This document shows positions 42,576 through 51,216 of a stretch of DNA of 54,911 bases, piece after piece. The position numbers and the translations under genes were made by a program. Each line of letters opens with the position of its first letter. Within the stretch, counting starts at the first letter, position 1. The stretch covers positions 1 through 54,911 of the forward strand of contig JAJBUU010000032.1 of the NCBI GenBank assembly GCA_020860205.1, given 5' to 3'. Under the pieces are notes generated by a model that had not been told where the DNA came from, ran no database searches, and saw nothing but the letters and a program-made list of their open reading frames with translations. The DNA is from Oscillospiraceae bacterium. Lineage in GTDB: Bacteria > Bacillota > Clostridia > Oscillospirales > Oscillospiraceae.

Positions 42576-43940
42576 ATGACAACCGATTTTACGCAGGGCA
42601 GGGTTTCGCGGGTCATTCTTGCATTTTCTCTGCCGCTGTTGATGAGTACGGCTCTGCAGCAATTTTATAATATTGCGGACAGCATGATCGTCGGTCGTTT
42701 TGCGGGAACTGTAAGCCTGGCCGCAGTTGGCGCGGCCTATCCGATCACATTGTTTTTTGTCGCTGTTGCAACCGGCGCGTCAATGGGCTGCTCTGTTGTG
42801 GTTTCCGCGCTGTTTGGCGCAAGGGAGATGAACGGACTGCGGCAGGCGATATTTACATCGCTTCTTTCGTTCGCGCTGCTGGGCGCTGCGCTGGCGGCGG
42901 CAGGCGCGCTGCTCAGTGGCGCGTTGATGCATCTGATCAACGCGCAGGATGAAATATTTGCCACTGCCCGGACTTATCTGATCATCTATTCGCTGGGCGT
43001 GTTCCCGATGCTGATCTATAACGCCGCCACCGGCATTTTCACCGGGCTTGGCGACGCAAAGCTCCCGTTCTGGCTGCTGCTGATTTCCTCGCTGCTGAAC
43101 GTGGTGCTGGACTACATCGCGGTGCGCCATATGGGGCTGGGCGTTGCGGGTGCGGCGTGGGCTACCGCGCTCTCGCAATTCGTTGCGGCGGCGTTGTCCC
43201 TGCTGTTTATGTACCGCCGGATTCGGACGCTGCTTCCGTCCGGCGGCGGTCAGCGCTTCAGTCTGCCGATTTTGCGCAACATTATCAGTGCTTCCGTTCC
43301 CTGCATCATGCAGCAGGGCAGCGTTGCGCTGGGCCATACGATCATGCAGAGCATTTTGAATACTTACGACACCGCGATCATCGCAGGGTATGAGGCTGCG
43401 TCCAAGCTGCACAACGTCGCTTATATGGGAATGAACACGATTGGCAATGCGCTGAGCACCTTCACGGCACAGTGCTGCGGCGCAAAGCGTTATGACCGTG
43501 TGCGGGAAGGATTCCGCGTTTCACTGGTGATCTGCGGCATCTTTGCCGTATTTGTCATTCTGCTTTTCGCACTACTGCCGCGTCAGCTCGTGGGGCTGTT
43601 CATGGAAACCGGCGCAAGCGAGCTGGCATACGAGGCGGGCGTCAATTATCTGCGCATCATCGGCCCGCTTTATTCCATCATCACGCTGATCATCACCGCA
43701 GGCGGCCTGATGCGCGGCACGGGACACAGCATGACGTTCTTCATCGAAACGGTCACGGAATTTGCCGTGCGCATCGCCATGTGTTATGTGCTGACCGCCG
43801 CCATCTCCAGCTATACCGGTCTGTATTGGGCCTGGTATTTCGGCTCCTCCAGCGGATTTCTCATGTGTCTGATTCTATCCATCCGCATCATTCGCGGCCT
43901 GCCGCGCACTTCGGAGCGCCTGCCGGACGGCGAAAGATAA
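42576..43940 (+). CDS. MATE-family efflux transporter
   Basis: This 454-residue inner-membrane antiporter has twelve predicted helices in two MATE halves. Motifs are ILAFSLPLLMSTALQQFYNIADSMIVGRFAG at the N-terminus and AIIAGYEAASKLHNVAYMGMNTIGNALSTFTAQ opening the second half, with GGLMRGTGHSMTFFIETVTEF near the end. Length is standard, without the kinase extension of its neighbour at 39.1 kb. GGAAGGAGGAC is upstream of the ATG. The substrate cannot be predicted. Confidence 0.93.
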   Translation: MTTDFTQGRVSRVILAFSLPLLMSTALQQFYNIADSMIVGRFAGTVSLAAVGAAYPITLFFVAVATGASMGCSVVVSALFGAREMNGLRQAIFTSLLSFALLGAALAAAGALLSGALMHLINAQDEIFATARTYLIIYSLGVFPMLIYNAATGIFTGLGDAKLPFWLLLISSLLNVVLDYIAVRHMGLGVAGAAWATALSQFVAAALSLLFMYRRIRTLLPSGGGQRFSLPILRNIISASVPCIMQQGSVALGHTIMQSILNTYDTAIIAGYEAASKLHNVAYMGMNTIGNALSTFTAQCCGAKRYDRVREGFRVSLVICGIFAVFVILLFALLPRQLVGLFMETGASELAYEAGVNYLRIIGPLYSIITLIITAGGLMRGTGHSMTFFIETVTEFAVRIAMCYVLTAAISSYTGLYWAWYFGSSSGFLMCLILSIRIIRGLPRTSERLPDGER

Positions 43941-43971
43941 ACGGGAGCGGAGAAAAATGCAGAATTTCCTC

Positions 43972-44000
43972 TTGCCATGACTGAGGGTTTGTGGTAAAAT
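43972..44000 (+). promoter_or_regulatory. Promoter of yebC
   Basis: TTGCCA (43972-43977) and TAAAAT (43995-44000) are 17 bases apart, about 57 bases before the start codon. Confidence 0.75.
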
Positions 44001-44062
44001 ACCGTGTCCAATGGTTTTATCCGAATGAACGAATCTTAAAAAATAAGGGTGGGTTTTGCACA

Positions 44063-44803
44063 ATGTCAGGACATTCAAAATGGCATAACATACAAAAGAC
44101 AAAGGGCGCGGCGGATGCAAAGCGTGCGCAGGCGTTTACCAAAATTGCGCGTGAGATGATCGTCGCCGTAAAAGAAGGCGGCAGCGCCGACCCCGCCAAC
44201 AACTCCCGCCTTGCAACCATCATCGCAAAGGCAAAGGCGGCCAATATGCCGAACGACAACATCAAGCGCACGCTGGAAAAGGCTGCGGGCGCAGGCAGCA
44301 CAGATAACTATGAGCGCGTGACATACGAGGGATATGGCCCCTCCGGCGTGGCGCTCATTGTGGAAGCCATGACGGACAACCGCAACCGCACAGCCTCCGA
44401 AGTGCGCCATTATTTCGACAAGTACGGCGGAAATCTGGGCGCGGCAAACTGCGTTTCATGGTCGTTTGACCGCAAGGGCGTGATCGTGATCGACAACGAG
44501 GACGGCGATTTGGACGAGGACGCCGTGATGATGGACGCGCTGGACTGCGGCGCGGACGATTTTGAGTCTGACGAGGGCGCCTTCACCGTGTACACCGCGA
44601 CCGACGCAATCGCCGCCGTTTCAGAGGCGTTGACCACAAAGGGCTATCATCTGCTCTCCGCACAGGAGGAGATGATCCCACAGCAGGGTTACATCAAGCT
44701 CTCCAGCGAGGATGACGCAAAAAATATGCAGAAAATGCTTGACTGCTTCGAGGAAAACGACGACGTGCAAAACGTCTGGCACAACTGGGAGGACGCGGAA
44801 TAA
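44063..44803 (+). CDS. yebC: YebC/PmpR family protein (TACO1 family)
   Basis: The 246 residues are a complete YebC protein: [20 protein letters not shown] at the start, then [40 protein letters not shown] and [18 protein letters not shown]. The family was first annotated as transcriptional regulators; recent work links it to translation of problematic (for example proline-rich) stretches. Its place directly before efp fits that role. ATG 44063 is chosen because the family N-terminus begins there; the ribosome site (AAGGGTGGG) is weak. Confidence 0.95.
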   Translation: MSGHSKWHNIQKTKGAADAKRAQAFTKIAREMIVAVKEGGSADPANNSRLATIIAKAKAANMPNDNIKRTLEKAAGAGSTDNYERVTYEGYGPSGVALIVEAMTDNRNRTASEVRHYFDKYGGNLGAANCVSWSFDRKGVIVIDNEDGDLDEDAVMMDALDCGADDFESDEGAFTVYTATDAIAAVSEALTTKGYHLLSAQEEMIPQQGYIKLSSEDDAKNMQKMLDCFEENDDVQNVWHNWEDAE

Positions 44804-44827
44804 CCGTCTGCGCAAAACATATTTCTC

Positions 44828-44856
44828 TTGCAAAGCGGGAGAATATGGTGTAAAAT
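44828..44856 (+). promoter_or_regulatory. Promoter of efp
   Basis: TTGCAA (44828-44833) and TAAAAT (44851-44856) are 17 bases apart, about 42 bases before the start codon. Confidence 0.75.
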
Positions 44857-44897
44857 CAGAGAACACAAGAAAAGAAACTGTAGGAGGAATACCGATT

Positions 44898-45455
44898 ATG
44901 GTAACAGCAGGTGATTTCAGAAACGGCGTGACCTTTGAGATGGATGGAAACGTGATGCAGGTCATCGAGTTTCAGCACGTCAAGCCAGGAAAGGGCGCGG
45001 CTTTCGTGCGCACCAAAATGAAAAACGTCATTACCGGCGCAGTGACAGAAACATCCTTTAACCCCACCGCCAAGTTTGAGAGCGCAACGGTGGAACGCCG
45101 CAATATGGAGTACAGCTATTCCGATTCCGGACTGTACTATTTTATGGACCCGGAAACTTACGAGTTGGAGCCGGTGGACGAGAGCGTGCCGAGCGAGGGA
45201 TTCAAGTTCGTCAAGGAAAACATGGTCTGCACCGTCATGTCCTACAAGGGAAAGGTGTTCTCCGTGGAGCCTCCGTTCTTTGTGGAGCTGGAAGTGACGG
45301 ATACCGACCCTGGCTTTGCCGGAAACACCGCGACCAACGCGACCAAGCCCGCCACACTGGAAACCGGTGCGGAAATCAAGGTGCCGCTCTTTATTGAAAA
45401 AGGCGAGGTCATCAAAATCGATACCCGCACGGGAGAATATCTCTCCAGAGCATAA
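44898..45455 (+). CDS. efp: Elongation factor P
   Basis: EF-P rescues ribosomes stalled on polyproline by binding between the P and E sites. The 185-residue protein has the KOW-like domain with [17 protein letters not shown], where the tip Lys is the usual modification site, and two OB-like domains with [19 protein letters not shown] and the C-terminal signature [31 protein letters not shown] precedes ATG 44898 by 9 bases. It has its own promoter after yebC. Confidence 0.97.
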   Translation: MVTAGDFRNGVTFEMDGNVMQVIEFQHVKPGKGAAFVRTKMKNVITGAVTETSFNPTAKFESATVERRNMEYSYSDSGLYYFMDPETYELEPVDESVPSEGFKFVKENMVCTVMSYKGKVFSVEPPFFVELEVTDTDPGFAGNTATNATKPATLETGAEIKVPLFIEKGEVIKIDTRTGEYLSRA

Positions 45456-45510
45456 AAAGAGCTGGCCTGCCAGATTGCGGGCGGCAGACGGATTTTGGGA
45501 GGAAAAACGA

Positions 45511-45954
45511 ATGACAGGTTCCGAAAAAGTGGCCTATCTCAAGGGCCTGATGGAAGGCATGAAGCTGGGCGAGGACAGCGACAACGGAAAGCTGTTCCAC
45601 GCGATCGCGGATGTTCTTGAGAGCATGGCGGAGAGCCTTGCGGACATGGAAAACGATCTGGACGAGCTCAGCGAGGAGCTGGACTGCGTCTGCGATGACG
45701 TGGAGGCGCTGGAGGAGTGCGTCTTTGGCGATGACGATGACGACGACTGGGACGACCTTTATGACGAAAACGACCCGGACGATGAGGAAGACGAACCGCA
45801 ATTCTTTGAAATCACCTGCCCAAGCTGCGACAAGACCATCACCATAGACGAGGATGTGCTGGAGCTTGGCTCCGTCCAATGTCCAAACTGTGGTGAGATG
45901 ATGGAGTTTGACCTTTACGACGCAGAAACGGATGAGGACGGGGAGGACGAATAA
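45511..45954 (+). CDS. Acidic zinc-ribbon protein (CD1247-like)
   Basis: The 147-residue protein has a helical N-terminal domain (MTGSEKVAYLKGLMEGMKLGEDSD) that resembles the CD1247 N-terminal domain family of Clostridia, then a run of Asp/Glu (about residues 70-95) and a C-terminal zinc ribbon with two CPxC knuckles (CPSCDK and CPNCGE). Proteins with this layout commonly follow efp. The function is unknown; the acidic linker and ribbon suggest contact with basic proteins or RNA polymerase/ribosome. GGGAGGAA precedes the ATG. Confidence 0.85.
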   Translation: MTGSEKVAYLKGLMEGMKLGEDSDNGKLFHAIADVLESMAESLADMENDLDELSEELDCVCDDVEALEECVFGDDDDDDWDDLYDENDPDDEEDEPQFFEITCPSCDKTITIDEDVLELGSVQCPNCGEMMEFDLYDAETDEDGEDE

Positions 45955-45980
45955 AAACCGTCCCGCTTCTGAAAAAAAAC

Positions 45981-46009
45981 TTGCAAAACGGCTGCAACTA
46001 TGCTATAAT
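45981..46009 (+). promoter_or_regulatory. Promoter of secG
   Basis: TTGCAA (45981-45986) and TATAAT (46004-46009) are 17 bases apart, with TGC before the -10, about 65 bases before the start codon. Confidence 0.8.
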
Positions 46010-46074
46010 GCTTCATGTTGTTTTGTATATCAGCGCGTTCTCCGCGTTTCTTTAGTTGAAAGGATGAACTGAAA

Positions 46075-46311
46075 ATGAAGCTCGCACTAATGATTCTTCA
46101 AATGCTCTGCGGACTGTTTCTGATCGTTATCATCATGTTCCAGTCCGGGAAAAGCTCCGGTCTTTCCAGCACCATCGGCGGTCAAAGCGCCGAGAGTACC
46201 GGATTTGGCTCTCAGGCCAAGTCCAAGACATGGGACGCAAAGTTTGCCAGAATGACCAAGTGGGTCGCAATCGCGTTCGTGATTCTGACCTTTATTCTGG
46301 TACTGCTTTAA
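46075..46311 (+). CDS. secG: Preprotein translocase subunit SecG
   Basis: SecG is the small auxiliary subunit of the SecYEG export channel. The 78 residues have two transmembrane helices (about 3-22 and 59-78) joined by the conserved cytoplasmic loop FQSGKSSGLSSTIGG, with ESTGFGSQAKSKTWDAKF. GAAAGGATGAACTGAAA precedes the ATG. It is a single-gene unit with its own promoter and terminator. Confidence 0.95.
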   Translation: MKLALMILQMLCGLFLIVIIMFQSGKSSGLSSTIGGQSAESTGFGSQAKSKTWDAKFARMTKWVAIAFVILTFILVLL

Positions 46312-46340
46312 TACAGGAGTTCATTTCTGTATTTCCAGGA

Positions 46341-46372
46341 AAAAGCGCCGCCGGCTGGCGGCGCTTTTTCCG
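46341..46372 (+). terminator. Terminator of secG
   Basis: AAAAAGCGCCGCC (46341-46353) pairs with GGCGGCGCTTTTT (46358-46370) around GGCT; the T run is part of the stem. Confidence 0.9.
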
Positions 46373-46396
46373 CATCACAGGAGGGGAGAGTTTTCC

Positions 46397-46942
46397 TTGC
46401 AGACGAAGGGATATTTTGAGCTGTTTCTGGTGTTTGCGAAAGTCGGCGTCATGACCTTTGGCGGCGGCTATGCGATGCTGCCGCTGCTCCAGCGCGAGGT
46501 GGTGGATACGCGCGGCTGGGCCACAGAGGAAGAGCTTGCGGACTATTACGCCATCGGGCAATGCACGCCGGGCGTCATTGCGGTGAACACCGCGACCTTT
46601 GTTGGGCAGAAACGCGGCGGCGCTTCCGGCGGCGTTGTGGCAACGCTCGGCGTCGTGTTTCCGTCGCTAGTGATCATCACGATCATCGCCGCGCTGCTGC
46701 AAAATTTCGCGGACATTCCGGCGGTGATGAATGCGTTTGCGGGAATCCGCGTCTGCGTCTGCGTACTGATTTTGAACACGGTTGTAAAGCTCTGGAAAAA
46801 GACGGTTGTCGATGTGCCGACGCTGCTGATATTTTTCGCGGTGCTGGCGCTTTCGCTGCTGACCGATCTTTCGCCAGTGCTTTTTGTACTGGCTGCGGCT
46901 GCGGCTGGCGTTGCAGTGCAGAATTTGAGGGGAAAGCGATGA
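46397..46942 (+). CDS. Chromate transporter family protein, first half
   Basis: The 181-residue membrane protein is a single-domain (short) CHR protein: ELFLVFAKVGVMTFGGGYAMLPLLQREVV, then AIGQCTPGVIAVNTATFVGQKRGG and several helices. Short CHR proteins work as a pair of opposite-topology halves, equal to one full-length ChrA. The start is TTG 46397, with GGAGGGGAGAG 6-10 bases upstream. It overlaps the second half by four bases (ATGA). Chromate export is the type function; other oxyanions are possible. Confidence 0.9.
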   Translation: MQTKGYFELFLVFAKVGVMTFGGGYAMLPLLQREVVDTRGWATEEELADYYAIGQCTPGVIAVNTATFVGQKRGGASGGVVATLGVVFPSLVIITIIAALLQNFADIPAVMNAFAGIRVCVCVLILNTVVKLWKKTVVDVPTLLIFFAVLALSLLTDLSPVLFVLAAAAAGVAVQNLRGKR

Positions 46943-47499
46943 TTTATCTCCGGCTGTTTTACGAATTTTTTAAGACCGGCCTGTTCGCAATCGGCGGCGG
47001 CATGGCAACCATCCCGTTCCTCAGCGAAATGGGGGAGCGCACCGGATGGTTCTCTCAGGCACTGCTGGCGGATATGCTTGCGGTTTCGGAATCCACACCC
47101 GGCCCGGTCGGCATCAACATGGCCACTTATGTCGGTTATACGGTTGGCGGCGTTGCGGGCGGCGTGATCGCCACGCTGGGCGAAATCACACCGTCCATCA
47201 TCTGCATCCTGATCGTCGCCGCGCTGTTGAAATCCTTCCGGCAAAGCCGCATTGTAGAAAACGTGCTTTATGGCATCCGTCCGGCCTCTACCGGTCTGAT
47301 TTCTGCTGCGGGCATCGGTGTGCTGTGGATTTGTATGCAGGGTACCTCCGGACAGGTGCTGAATTGGAAGGGCGTGGCGCTGTTTGCGCTCATCTGGGTG
47401 CTGACCAACCCCGTAAAGCAAACGCGAAGCCTGCACCCAATCGTGTTTATCGCGTTTGCCGCAGCAGTTGGGATCGTATTCCGCTTTGCGGAAATGTAA
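46939..47499 (+). CDS. Chromate transporter family protein, second half
   Basis: The 186-residue partner of the preceding gene has the same CHR signature: LFYEFFKTGLFAIGGGMATIPFLSEMGE and MLAVSESTPGPVGINMATYVGY, followed by hydrophobic helices. GAGGGGAAAGCG lies before ATG 46939. The four-base overlap with the first half indicates coupled synthesis and a heterodimer. Confidence 0.9.
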   Translation: MIYLRLFYEFFKTGLFAIGGGMATIPFLSEMGERTGWFSQALLADMLAVSESTPGPVGINMATYVGYTVGGVAGGVIATLGEITPSIICILIVAALLKSFRQSRIVENVLYGIRPASTGLISAAGIGVLWICMQGTSGQVLNWKGVALFALIWVLTNPVKQTRSLHPIVFIAFAAAVGIVFRFAEM

Positions 47500-47713
47500 A
47501 TCCAAATCACGGCGTAAACCTGGCAAACGGAACTGGCGGAAAGCAGCCGCCCGGCGGCAACGCCTTGCCTGAAAAAATGGCGCGTTCCGGACAGACAGGG
47601 GAGTACCATCGTCTCAAAAGTACATACAGCGTACATCGTCGGAAATTTCCGGCATGACAAGACCGCCTTCCTGAATAGACTTGTAGCAGGTTTGATTCAG
47701 GGAGGTATTTTTT

Positions 47714-48118
47714 ATGGAACGAAACGGCGGGGCGATATTGCGGAGCGCATGCCGAACGGGTATGGTCGGGATCGGCGCTGCGCTGTTGCTGCTCTTTTTC
47801 TGCGCGCTGCTTTCCAATCGCATGATTTTGCCGGAGGGGAGGGAAGGGGTCTGTGGCCGGGCCGCGCTGTTCCTTGCCGCCGTATTGACCGGCTATCTGG
47901 GCGCGCGCAGGCAGAAATCGGGAAAGCTGCCGTATGGCTTCGCAGGCGGCGCTGTGCTGCTGCTTGGCGTAATCATTTTGGCGGTATCGGAAAAAAGTTC
48001 GTCAGTATTCAATATTTCGTTGCTTTACGATTTTATCTGCATTACATCTGGTACTTTGGCCGGTTGCTTTTTGACCATGCGGCAGCGGCGAAGGAAACGG
48101 AAGAGATCAGCAGGGTGA
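47714..48118 (+). CDS. TIGR04086/YrzE-like membrane protein
   Basis: The 134-residue protein has four predicted helices and the pattern of the TIGR04086 (YrzE) family: ACRTGMVGIGAALLLLFFCALL, a loop, RAALFLAAVLTGYLGARRQKSGKLPYGFAGGAVLLLGVIIL and a Lys/Arg-rich C-terminus. The function is unknown; members often sit near sporulation or secretion genes, and here spoIIM-xerD follow. GGGAGG precedes the ATG. Confidence 0.7.
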   Translation: MERNGGAILRSACRTGMVGIGAALLLLFFCALLSNRMILPEGREGVCGRAALFLAAVLTGYLGARRQKSGKLPYGFAGGAVLLLGVIILAVSEKSSSVFNISLLYDFICITSGTLAGCFLTMRQRRRKRKRSAG

Positions 48119-48433
48119 TTACGAATCGTTATATTTTATGAGGTTTACATAATTTTAAGCTGATTACCAATATTTTGTGATTGAAGACAGCAAAAATCAC
48201 AAAATCTATTATGGGAACAGCGGCGACACTGCACAAAATTGCCGCAGTCTCCGTTACGCTTATCGCTTTGTTTACATAACGCAGTTTACATAATCTTCCG
48301 GCATAATCCACAAAATTGAACTTCTTTTGGAAAAATGCTTGATAACAATCTGGTTTTGTATTATTATGGTGACACACGGATGATTATGTAAATCGCGCCG
48401 TTATGCGGTACGCCGCAAGAGGTACACGATTTT
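48119..48433. promoter_or_regulatory. AT-rich control region upstream of the spoIIM-like gene, with repeated TTTACATAA
   Basis: This 315-base gap is far richer in AT than its surroundings. It holds GTTTACATAA at 48143-48152, 48270-48279 and 48284-48293, and the inverse ATTATGTAAA at 48384-48393. It also holds an inverted repeat, ATTTTGTGATT (48172-48182) with AATCACAAAAT (48195-48205). No gene is apparent. Confidence 0.6.
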
Positions 48434-49057
48434 ATGCATCAATATCTGTTCTTGAATTTGAAATGCCCGTCGCTGGGGCGCGCCAGATGGGAGTCTGGCC
48501 TGTCCCTGCTTTCACGAAGCGCTTCCCATTTGCTTTTGTTCCTGTTTTTTCTCGGCATTCTGCTCGGCGGTACGTTCGGTCTGTTTGTTCCGGGCGTTTC
48601 GCGCGCCGCAGGTCTGGAGGCGTATCTTTCGGCGGAGGCGCTGCCGCAGAGCTTCTGCGCCGCGCTTTGGCACGGCGGAAAATATTTTCTGCTGCTGCTG
48701 TTCCTCTCCACCTCTTATCTTGGTGTGGTGTTGCTGCCCGCTGCGGTGTTTCTGCGCGGCTGCCTGTTGAGCTGTTCGGTTTCGGCGCTGTTTTCCGCCG
48801 GTTCCTATCGCGGGCTGCTGTATTCCTTCGCCGTCTGCGGCATCCCTGCGCTGTTCATTATGCCGTGCTTTCTGTTCGCCGCATCCAATGCATTTTTGTC
48901 TGCGCGGCGGCTGCTTTTTCTCCGGTTCCGGCAGGGGGAGGGCGCTCCGCAGCAAGGCGCCGGGCGGCACTGGGTGGTCGTCGGGGCTTTTCTGATTTTG
49001 GATGCGCTCTACAGCGTTTATCTGCTCCCGGCGCTGCTCGCCGGGTTCCCGGTCTGA
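48434..49057 (+). CDS. spoIIM: Stage II sporulation protein M-like membrane protein
   Basis: The 207 residues form a polytopic membrane protein with the SpoIIM pattern: an N-terminal helix (LLLFLFFLGILLGGTFGLF), then LLLFLSTSYLGVVLLPAAVFLRGCLLSCSVSALF and GLLYSFAVCGIPALFIMPCFLFAASNAF. SpoIIM works with SpoIID and SpoIIP in septal peptidoglycan remodelling during engulfment. The gene precedes xerD, as spoIIM and xerD lie close in other Firmicutes. The first 20 residues are not typical, and the start could lie a little further in. Confidence 0.75.
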   Translation: MHQYLFLNLKCPSLGRARWESGLSLLSRSASHLLLFLFFLGILLGGTFGLFVPGVSRAAGLEAYLSAEALPQSFCAALWHGGKYFLLLLFLSTSYLGVVLLPAAVFLRGCLLSCSVSALFSAGSYRGLLYSFAVCGIPALFIMPCFLFAASNAFLSARRLLFLRFRQGEGAPQQGAGRHWVVVGAFLILDALYSVYLLPALLAGFPV

Positions 49058-49122
49058 TTCTCTGTTTTTACACTTTTTTTGTAAACAATTTGCAACCAAC
49101 GAAAATCGAGAGGGGGATCTGC

Positions 49123-50013
49123 ATGAAGGATTCTGCCTGTTTTTCCGCATATGAGGAATTTCTAAAGGAGAAAAAAAAGGTTTCCGCAAATACGCTCAGC
49201 GCCTACCTCCGCGACATCCGGCAGCTGGGGGAGTATCTCTCCAGCCACACGGACTGCGGTTATACCGGCGCAGACGGGCGCGTTCTCTCGGATTATATCG
49301 GTTGGCTGCGGGCCGGCGGGAAATCCGTTGCGACAACGTCCCGCGCCATCGCCTCCATCAAGAGCTTTTATGGGTTCCTGCTCGATAGTGGCGTGATTTC
49401 CCAGAATCCCAGCGCTTTGCTGACTCCGGACAAGTCCACACAGAAGCTGCCGCAGATCCTGACCAGCCGTGAGGTGGAGCTGCTGCTGGAGCAGCCCGAA
49501 TGTGTGGACGCAAAGGGTTACCGGGATCGGGCGATGCTGGAGCTGCTCTATGCGACGGGGCTGCGCGTCAGCGAGCTGATCGGACTGGACGTTTCGGATG
49601 TGAACCTGGACGCAGGCATCATCACCTGCCACAGTCGCGGGCACGACCGCTCGATCCCGCTTTACCCGGCGGCGATCAAGGCGCTCGGAGAATATTTGGA
49701 ATTTATCCGCCCGCAGATGGTCGCTTCGCCGGATGAAACGGCGCTGTTTGTCAATGTCAGCGGCGAACGCATGAGTCGGCAGGGATTTTGGAAGCTGATC
49801 AAATCCTATCAGGCGCGCGCAGGCATCGAAAAAGACATCACGCCACATACTCTGCGCCACTCCTTTGCAGCGCACCTGCTGGAAAACGGCGCAGACCTCC
49901 GCTCCATTCAGGAAATGCTGGGTCATGCCGACATCAGTTCTACGCAAATTTACTCCCAGCTTGTGAAAAAACAGCTGAAGGATGTCTATAACAAAGCCCA
50001 TCCCCGCGCGTAA
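49123..50013 (+). CDS. xerD: Tyrosine recombinase XerD-like
   Basis: XerC/XerD-type recombinases resolve chromosome dimers at dif. The 296 residues have the SAM-like core-binding domain (about 1-100, VSANTLSAYLRDIRQL) and the catalytic domain with Arg148 (GLRVSEL), His242 and Arg245 (HTLRHSFA), His268 (LGHADISST) and nucleophile Tyr277 (TQIYSQL). The usual catalytic Lys at position 172 (GKGxKxR loop) is Arg here, in CHSRGHDRSIPL. AGGGGGAT precedes ATG 49123. It lies 65 bases after the spoIIM-like gene and is probably cotranscribed. Confidence 0.92.
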   Translation: MKDSACFSAYEEFLKEKKKVSANTLSAYLRDIRQLGEYLSSHTDCGYTGADGRVLSDYIGWLRAGGKSVATTSRAIASIKSFYGFLLDSGVISQNPSALLTPDKSTQKLPQILTSREVELLLEQPECVDAKGYRDRAMLELLYATGLRVSELIGLDVSDVNLDAGIITCHSRGHDRSIPLYPAAIKALGEYLEFIRPQMVASPDETALFVNVSGERMSRQGFWKLIKSYQARAGIEKDITPHTLRHSFAAHLLENGADLRSIQEMLGHADISSTQIYSQLVKKQLKDVYNKAHPRA

Positions 50014-50030
50014 TGCAGGGACGGGCTTTT
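49993..50030 (+). terminator. Terminator of xerD
   Basis: AAAGCCC and TCCC (49993-50004) pair with GGGA and GGGCTTT (50018-50029), with one A-C mismatch, overlapping the stop codon. A second hairpin, AAGGCAGCGC (50070-50079) with GCGCTGCCTT (50098-50107), follows. The rest of the gap to 50306 shows no gene; a TATAAT at 50255-50260 may be the -10 of the next gene. Confidence 0.65.
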
Positions 50031-50306
50031 CCGTTTCCATCCGGCTCTCCGTCTCCATATTATTATAATAAGGCAGCGCTGCACGATTTGACAAGCGGCG
50101 CTGCCTTTACATAAATTTTACCCCGATTTGACGCAGCAGCGGGAGACGAACTGTGGAAAGCGCGCTATACTATGGGCAACACCGCACAAATCAGAGCTGC
50201 GGCGTCTTGCTGTGTTATGCGGTGTTACCGATACTAAATTTCAAATCTGCCGGATATAATTTGAAAGGCAGCCATGCGGATCGCACGGAAGGGGAGGACA
50301 GAAGAT

Positions 50307-51215
50307 ATGGTCTGTGGAATTGCGGACGTGGGTTCCAACACGATTCGTCTGTCAATTTATAAATGTGAAAACGGGGAAGGCCGCCTGCTTTTAAACCGGA
50401 AGGTGACAGCCGGTTTGGCGGGCTATGTGCAGCAGGGCGCTTTGACGCAGGATGGGATTCATGTGGCGTGCCAGACGCTGTTCCGGTTCCGCACGCTGCT
50501 GGATAATCTGGAGATTTCGGACTTCCATGTGTTTGCCACCGCTTCGCTCCGCAATATTTCCAATACGGAGGAGGCCGTGCGCGCCATCACTGCAGACACG
50601 GGGCTGCGGGTGGATGTGCTCTCCGGTCGGGAGGAGGCCGCGCTTTCCTTTCGCGGCGCCATCCGCGACGCGGAACGGGACGACGGACTGCTGGTGGATC
50701 TCGGCGGCGGCTCGACCGAGCTGGTGTCCTATACGGCGCGGAACATCCAGACGGCGTGCAGCCTTCCGGCGGGTTCGCTCTCTCTTTTCAACCGCTGCGT
50801 TTCCGGTCTGCATCCGACCAAAGGGGAACGGAAGGCGATCCGCGACACAGTGGAGAATTTACTGGAGCGTTATGTTCCCCAGCGCACAAACACGAAATAC
50901 ATCTGCGGCGTGGGCGGCACCATCCGCGCGGCCTGCAAGGTGGCCAATCTGTTTTTCGACCGTCCGGCAGAGCAGCGTACACTGGAAACGGAGGCGCTGC
51001 GGACGCTGCTCCGCCGGTTCCGGGACGTGGACCGCCCGGCGCTGGAGCTGCTGCTCAAGGCGGCGCCGGATCGCATCCACACGCTCCTTCCCGGAATGCT
51101 CGCGCTGGACGTCGTAGCCCGCGCTTATGGCGCGGAGCGCATCACGGTCAGCAGCTGCGGCGTGCGGGAAGGGTATCTTTATTCGCGCGTACTGGAACAG
51201 GGGAGAGAGAGCTAA
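50307..51215 (+). CDS. ppx: Exopolyphosphatase / pppGpp phosphatase family protein
   Basis: Ppx/GppA enzymes hydrolyse polyphosphate from the end or remove the 5' phosphate of pppGpp. The 302-residue protein has only the ASKHA catalytic core: GIADVGSNTIRLSIY (phosphate loop), FATASLRNISN, VLSGREEAALSFRGAI, LLVDLGGGSTELV, and YICGVGGTIRAACKVA. The C-terminal HD domain of the longer E. coli form is absent. ATG 50307 follows GGGGAGGA by 8 bases. It lies directly upstream of ppk1, so synthesis and breakdown of polyphosphate are coupled in one operon. Confidence 0.93.
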   Translation: MVCGIADVGSNTIRLSIYKCENGEGRLLLNRKVTAGLAGYVQQGALTQDGIHVACQTLFRFRTLLDNLEISDFHVFATASLRNISNTEEAVRAITADTGLRVDVLSGREEAALSFRGAIRDAERDDGLLVDLGGGSTELVSYTARNIQTACSLPAGSLSLFNRCVSGLHPTKGERKAIRDTVENLLERYVPQRTNTKYICGVGGTIRAACKVANLFFDRPAEQRTLETEALRTLLRRFRDVDRPALELLLKAAPDRIHTLLPGMLALDVVARAYGAERITVSSCGVREGYLYSRVLEQGRES

Positions 51216-51216
51216 G

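Noticed and set aside
48172-48205. Rex-type operator (TTGTGA...TCACAA)
   Set aside because: The arms are 12 bases apart, too far for the usual Rex palindrome.
48403-50013. 536-codon frame spanning spoIIM and xerD
   Set aside because: Its first 240 codons are the wrong frame of the spoIIM-like gene; the real protein starts at the XerD N-terminus with a ribosome site at 49123.
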